The position numbers were made by a program, and so were the translations under genes. From Parasphingopyxis marina (GTDB lineage Bacteria; Pseudomonadota; Alphaproteobacteria; Sphingomonadales; Sphingomonadaceae): a DNA stretch of 64,000 nucleotides. The stretch covers positions 174,501 to 238,500 of the forward strand of contig NZ_JACJVJ010000001.1 of NCBI RefSeq assembly GCF_014237875.1, given 5' to 3'. This document shows, in pieces, positions 60,426 through 64,000 of this stretch. The notes under the pieces were generated by a model. That model saw nothing but the letters and a program-made list of their open reading frames with translations. It searched no databases and was not told the DNA's origin. The first letter of the stretch is position 1. Each line of letters starts with the position of its first letter.

Positions 60426-60836
60426 CTAGCCGGGCCGGTAGGGCGTGAATTCCCCATAGGCGCAGCTGCCGAACGAGACGCCGCTATGCGGATCGCGAAT
60501 CTCGGCGATATCGCCGCTGCACAGCCGGTTGGACGGCGTGCTGGTGACGATCGTCGAATCCGAGCGCAAGTTGGAGCATTGGCCGTCGAAATCATTGGCA
60601 TAGACGGTCGTGCCGTTGCGGTAGAGCACCATCCGGTCGCCGATGATCGAGCTTTGCGTCGTCGGGCGCAGGGTGATGCAGCTTTCCGGTTCGCCGGGAA
60701 CCTTGTCGTCGAGCAAGGCCGCCATTCGCCGCTGATCGCGTTCGGACAGATCGTCGCTTGAGGCGGATTCCATCGCGTTGGCGGCGCAGCCGGCAAGCAG
60801 CGGCAGGGCGAGAGCGAGGGGCATGAATCGAACCAT
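60426..60836 (-). CDS. Small lipoprotein, unknown function
   Basis: 136 aa from ATG 60836 with AAGGAA upstream. Lipobox LLAGC gives lipidated Cys17. The mature part has SSDDLSERDQRRMAALLDDK, ESCITLRPTTQSSIIGDRMV and three further Cys (GQCSNL, RLCSGD, GSCAYGEF), likely paired. Similar short proteins with an 'SCI-RP' stretch occur in sphingomonads, but no role is known. It lies 56 bases after gloB and is the last gene of that operon. Confidence 0.8.
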   Translation of the reverse strand: MVRFMPLALALPLLAGCAANAMESASSDDLSERDQRRMAALLDDKVPGEPESCITLRPTTQSSIIGDRMVLYRNGTTVYANDFDGQCSNLRSDSTIVTSTPSNRLCSGDIAEIRDPHSGVSFGSCAYGEFTPYRPG

Positions 60837-60892
60837 GGTCCGTTCCTTTCTACTTCTGCCCCCTTGGCCTGCGCCTTGTATCATGAACGGTG

Positions 60893-61618
60893 TCAGAACG
60901 CATCCTTGGCGGCGCGGCGCTCGGCCAGTTGCTCCGCCGAAGAGGCGCGCATGAAAGGGTTGGTCGCCTTTTCGAGCGCGATCGTCGTCGGCACGGTCGG
61001 CTCGCCGCGACCGCGCATCTCGACCACTTCGGCCATGCGCTGGGCCAGCGCTGCATTGTCGGGTTCGGCGGTTACCGCATAGCGGCCATTCGCTTCGGTA
61101 TATTCGTGGGCGCAATAGACATTGGTGTCGTCGGGCAGTTTTTCGAGCTTGCGCATGTTCGAAAACATCTGTTCGGCCGTGCCTTCGAACAGCCTTCCGC
61201 AGCCCATGGCGAACAGCGTGTCGCCCACGAACGCCACCTCCTTGCTCGGCAGGAAATAGGCGATATGGCCGGCGGTGTGCGCGGGCACATCGATGACATC
61301 GGCCTTCACCTCGCCCAGCATGACGCTGTCGCCTTCCTTGACCATGCGGTCGAGCGTCGGAATGCGCGCGCTTTCGGCTTCCGGGCCCGTGATCATGCAG
61401 CCGGTCGCGTCCTTGATCTCCTGGTTGCCCCCCGTGTGATCGGGGTGCCAATGGGTGTTCCAGATCTGGGTGATTTTCCAGCCGCGCCTGTCGGCCTCGG
61501 CCAGCACCGGCTCCGCCACCGCCGGATCGACGACCATCGTCTCGCCGGATTCCGGCTCGTGGACGAGCCAGACATAATTGTCGTTGAGAACGGCTATGCG
61601 AACGATTTCCAGAGTCAT
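60893..61618 (-). CDS. gloB: Hydroxyacylglutathione hydrolase (glyoxalase II)
   Basis: Metallo-beta-lactamase fold enzyme that hydrolyses S-D-lactoylglutathione to lactate and glutathione. 241 aa. The binuclear metal motif THWHPDHTGGN has H56, H58, D60, H61; further ligands lie in VPAHTAGHIAYF, AFVGDTLFAMGCGRLFEGTA and YCAHEYT. ATG 61618 overlaps the stop of the orphan gene by ATGA. It follows gloA in the same operon, giving both enzymes of methylglyoxal detoxification. Confidence 0.97.
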   Translation of the reverse strand: MTLEIVRIAVLNDNYVWLVHEPESGETMVVDPAVAEPVLAEADRRGWKITQIWNTHWHPDHTGGNQEIKDATGCMITGPEAESARIPTLDRMVKEGDSVMLGEVKADVIDVPAHTAGHIAYFLPSKEVAFVGDTLFAMGCGRLFEGTAEQMFSNMRKLEKLPDDTNVYCAHEYTEANGRYAVTAEPDNAALAQRMAEVVEMRGRGEPTVPTTIALEKATNPFMRASSAEQLAERRAAKDAF

Positions 61619-62061
61619 CCGCGAACGTTCCTCTCTTCAAAATCGGACAACATCGCCCATGCGGTCACGCGCATTTCCGGCTCCATGCTCTCCACGACAT
61701 TCCTCAACGCATAATATTCGGTTTCGCTTCGCACCCGGCCGCGCGCCAAGATCGCCTGGAGCTTGCGGGAAAATTTAAGGCGTATGGACGACCATGTCGG
61801 AAGCGATTGCTCTTCAAGTGCTTGGTCTATGATGCCGATCCGCTTCGCTTCAAGGTTTTCAGTTGCTTCCAAAAGATCTCCTAACGCCATGGCGAGGCCT
61901 TGCCTCGCGCGAGCCGGAGATGTGACCTCAGACAATTCGAGCGCCGCGATGGGGTGCGCATCCAGGGGGAACCCGGGAGGCAAAGGCAATGCATTTTCAG
62001 TCATCCAGCCAAAGACTTGCTTTAGCTGGGCATAATTGTCGTTGGTAACCCGAACTACCAT
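61615..62061 (-). CDS. Low-GC orphan protein between gloA and gloB
   Basis: 148 aa, not recognised. It starts MVVRVTNDNYAQLKQVFGWM and is mostly helical by composition: MALGDLLEATENLEAKRIGI, IDQALEEQSLPTW, RKLQAILARGRVRSETEYYA, SMEPEMRVTAWAMLSDFE. No signal peptide, no Cys, no TM helix. Two 60-base blocks counted by hand give 43-48% G+C against 67% in a gloB block. It overlaps gloA by 7 bases and gloB by ATGA, so it is translated from the glyoxalase mRNA. The protein could be a partner or regulator of the glyoxalases, or a stranded foreign gene. Confidence 0.7.
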   Translation of the reverse strand: MVVRVTNDNYAQLKQVFGWMTENALPLPPGFPLDAHPIAALELSEVTSPARARQGLAMALGDLLEATENLEAKRIGIIDQALEEQSLPTWSSIRLKFSRKLQAILARGRVRSETEYYALRNVVESMEPEMRVTAWAMLSDFEERNVRG

Positions 62062-62486
62062 TCCCCCACATTCTCCATCGAGGCCCAGGGTTCGGCCGGC
62101 GCCAGCGCCTCGCCCTTTTGCAATAGCTCGATCGAAATATTGTCGGGTGTGCGGACAAAGGCCATATGGCCGTCGCGCGGCGGGCGGTTGATCGTCACCC
62201 CGCCGTCCATCAGCCGCTGGCAGCTTTCGTAGATATCGTCGACCGCATAGGCGAGATGGCCGAAATTGCGCCCGCCGTCATAATGCTCCGCCTCACCCTC
62301 TTCGGGCGGCCAGTTATAGGTGAGTTCGACCTGCGCCTCCTCGTCCCCGGGCGCGGCGAGGAAGACGAGCGTGAAGCGGGCTTGCTCGACATCGAACCGG
62401 CGCACTTCCTTCAGGCCGAGCAGATCGAAAAAAGCGAGCGTCTTGTCGATATCGGAGACGCGGATCATGGTGTGGAGGTATTTCAT
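62055..62486 (-). CDS. gloA: Lactoylglutathione lyase (glyoxalase I), VOC family
   Basis: Converts the methylglyoxal-glutathione hemithioacetal to S-D-lactoylglutathione. 143 aa. The two VOC half-motifs are LHTMIRVSDIDKTLAFFDLL and FGHLAYAVDDIYESCQRLMD. Metal ligands H5, E54-type (VELTYNW), H77-type (GHLAY) and the C-terminal Glu in ISIELLQKG are present. It starts 19 bases after the TPR gene and is followed by the orphan and gloB. Confidence 0.94.
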   Translation of the reverse strand: MKYLHTMIRVSDIDKTLAFFDLLGLKEVRRFDVEQARFTLVFLAAPGDEEAQVELTYNWPPEEGEAEHYDGGRNFGHLAYAVDDIYESCQRLMDGGVTINRPPRDGHMAFVRTPDNISIELLQKGEALAPAEPWASMENVGEW

Positions 62487-62505
62487 GCCCTCCTCCTATC
62501 ACGGA

Positions 62506-63417
62506 TCAGGAGGGCGGGTCAGCCTCTTCTTCGCCCGTTCCATCGTCCGAAAAGCCGGCGGGCGCATCGTCTTCCACCATATCCCCATCGGGCATCTCGA
62601 CGGGTATCGAGGGCGCGGCGGCGATCAGCGCGGCGAGCCGATCGAGGTTGCGCTGCGCAGCCTGGCCGATCGGGCCACCGGGATCGGCGCTCACCGCCTG
62701 CGACCAGGCCTGGCGCGCGATATCGAAGGCGTTGAGGCCGATTGCGATATTGCCCGCTTCGAACAGGATCGCGGGATCGGTCTGGTCGAGCTCGAGCGCG
62801 CGGTCGATGAAATCGCCCGCGGTGTCGAGATCGCCCTGGCGCCGCGCGAGCGTCGCCGAGAGCAACCAGATACCGCTATCGTCGGGAAGCAGGGCCTGCG
62901 CGGCGATCAGATCGCCCTGCGCGCCGTTTCCATCGTCGAGCTCGACATAGGCGCGGGCACGTTCGGCCAGCACATTGCCGCGAATCTCGTCGCGAATCTC
63001 GGGATCGGCGAGGACGGTGGTGAAATCGCGGATCGCGCCCGCGGCGTCGCCGGCGCGCAATTCCATCCGCCCGACATTGGCGAGAATGCCGGTGGCCCGG
63101 CTGTCTTCGCGGGCCAGAGCAAGGTCGTGGCCCCGGCGATAGGCGTTGGCCGCCCCGTCCCAATCCTCTGCCGCTTCATAGCCTGAGCCCGTGCACAATT
63201 CCGCCTCGATACCGCCGTCGGCCACGCTCCAGCGGGCGCCTTCGGCGATCGCCGCCTGCGGATCGCTGCGCGCGACGCGCACGCAATCGAGCAGCCGCCG
63301 CGCGCGCGCCATCGGTTCGGAAGCTTCCGCCTGCTGGGGCTCGCGCGGCGGGATCAGGATCGGGTCGACAACCGGCGGCGCCACCTGCAGCGCGGCGGCA
63401 ATGATCAGGAAACTCAA
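62506..63417 (-). CDS. Tetratricopeptide repeat protein, exported
   Basis: 303 aa from TTG 63417. A short hydrophobic start (FLIIAAALQVAPPV) suggests export. Several TPR-like helical repeats follow: YEAAEDWDGAANAYRRGHDL, AGDAAGAIRDFTTVLADPEI, VELDDGNGAQGDLIAAQALL, LARRQGDLDTAGDFIDRALE, FEAGNIAIGLNAFDIARQAW. TPR proteins bind partner proteins; no target is known. An acidic Asp/Glu tail ends it. It follows the alpha/beta hydrolase gene directly (one base between its TAA and this TTG) and precedes gloA. Confidence 0.88.
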   Translation of the reverse strand: MSFLIIAAALQVAPPVVDPILIPPREPQQAEASEPMARARRLLDCVRVARSDPQAAIAEGARWSVADGGIEAELCTGSGYEAAEDWDGAANAYRRGHDLALAREDSRATGILANVGRMELRAGDAAGAIRDFTTVLADPEIRDEIRGNVLAERARAYVELDDGNGAQGDLIAAQALLPDDSGIWLLSATLARRQGDLDTAGDFIDRALELDQTDPAILFEAGNIAIGLNAFDIARQAWSQAVSADPGGPIGQAAQRNLDRLAALIAAAPSIPVEMPDGDMVEDDAPAGFSDDGTGEEEADPPS

Positions 63418-63418
63418 A

Positions 63419-64000
63419 TTAACGGCCTTTCAGGCTTTCCAGCAGCCATTCGATCTGTGCCAGCAGGCGCGCGACATCCTCGATGCGCGAGAGGCGGTGA
63501 TCGCCATCCTTTACGAGCATCACCTGCACGTCCGATGAACGCAGCTGGCGGGCAAGACGGACCGAATATTCCCAGGGCACATCCTGATCGGCCTGGCCAT
63601 GGATGAGGCGGACCGGGCAATCGATGGCGATCTCGGTGCCGAGCAGCCGGCTTGCCTCGCCGCTTTCGAAAAAGGCGCGGCTCGTGACATAGGGCGCGTC
63701 GCTATATTCCGACGGCTCTTCGAGCTTGCCATCGCGCAGGATCGTGAGTTTCTCGTCCTGCGTAAAACCCCAGTCGGTGAAATCGGGCGCCGCGGCGATG
63801 CCGACCAGCGCCTGCACCCGCTCCGGCTGCGCCAGCGCGCACAGCAACATCAGCCAGCCGCCCATCGACGATCCGACCAGCACGACGGGGCCGAGTATCA
63901 GCGCGTTGATGAGATCGCTCACATCGTCGCGCCAGTCGGTCAGCTTCTGGGCCTCGAAATTGCCGTCGCTGGCGCCGCAGCCCGCATAGTCGAGCAGCAG
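63419..64000 (-). CDS. Alpha/beta hydrolase, start beyond the window
   Basis: The frame stays open to the right edge; 193 codons are visible and no true start is seen (the GTG at 63922 is internal). The visible part begins LLLDYAGCGASDGNFEAQKL, then the nucleophile elbow GSSMGGWLMLL, an acid region around CPVRLIHGQADQDVP and the catalytic His in VKDGDHRLSRIED. These are the S-D-H triad of alpha/beta hydrolases, near the ABHD10/palmitoyl-thioesterase-like group. Likely first gene of the operon running to the lipoprotein at 60.4 kb. Confidence 0.9.
   Translation of the reverse strand: MLLDYAGCGASDGNFEAQKLTDWRDDVSDLINALILGPVVLVGSSMGGWLMLLCALAQPERVQALVGIAAAPDFTDWGFTQDEKLTILRDGKLEEPSEYSDAPYVTSRAFFESGEASRLLGTEIAIDCPVRLIHGQADQDVPWEYSVRLARQLRSSDVQVMLVKDGDHRLSRIEDVARLLAQIEWLLESLKGR

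Overview
The window is a dense, GC-rich bacterial chromosome segment with about 70 protein genes, very short intergenic gaps, many ATGA/GTGA stop-start overlaps and GTG/TTG starts. The gene set points to an alphaproteobacterium, most likely Sphingomonadales: a dnaN-recF-gyrB cluster, a complete SUF operon led by an Rrf2 regulator, EgtB/EgtD, an argH-lipoprotein-lysA block, GluQRS, a PduO-type cobalamin adenosyltransferase, OmpA-like barrels and EF-hand proteins. This is inferred from gene content; no rRNA gene is present. I found no tRNA, rRNA, CRISPR array, insertion sequence or prophage.

Layout. 1-2.2 kb: tail of a YfbK-type vWA protein, a membrane-anchored helix-hairpin-helix protein and tag. 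2.2-10 kb, minus strand: dnaN, an atypical phosphatase-like gene, recF, a HExxH peptidase, gyrB, a lipoprotein and a methyltransferase-like lipoprotein. dnaA is not in the window. 10-19 kb: outer-membrane barrel, histidine phosphatase, IalB-like protein, rlmN, CDF exporter, five-EF-hand protein, MATE transporter, argG. 19.4-24.5 kb: an envelope-lipid cassette of two PAP2 proteins, GtrA, a GT-C-type membrane protein and MarC. 24.5-35 kb: folD, yggT, argB, epoxide hydrolase, hydroxyacyl-CoA dehydrogenase, egtB-egtD, cobalamin adenosyltransferase, gluQRS and an HNH nuclease. 35-42 kb: argH, LptM-like lipoprotein, lysA, galU and a siroheme synthase with a degenerate tail, plus tlpA, dapD and a HAD nucleotidase. 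42-45 kb: a lipoprotein-type subtilisin autotransporter and a DUF4424 protein. 45.3-52.7 kb: the SUF operon in the order Rrf2, sufB, three non-Suf genes, sufC, sufD, one non-Suf gene, sufS, sufT-like, sufA. 52.8-64 kb: AraC regulator, DUF885 peptidase, pyrD, ggt, acyl-CoA ligase, and an operon holding a hydrolase, a TPR protein, gloA, an orphan gene, gloB and a lipoprotein.

Themes. Arginine (argB, argG, argH) and lysine (dapD, lysA) synthesis are both represented. Redox and thiol functions recur: ergothioneine, glyoxalases, Ggt, TlpA and Fe-S assembly. The most unusual feature is a repeated pattern in which small unrecognised genes sit inside conserved operons with translationally coupled junctions. 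Two of them, in the SUF and glyoxalase operons, are clearly poorer in GC than their neighbours. These are the best candidates for something undescribed.
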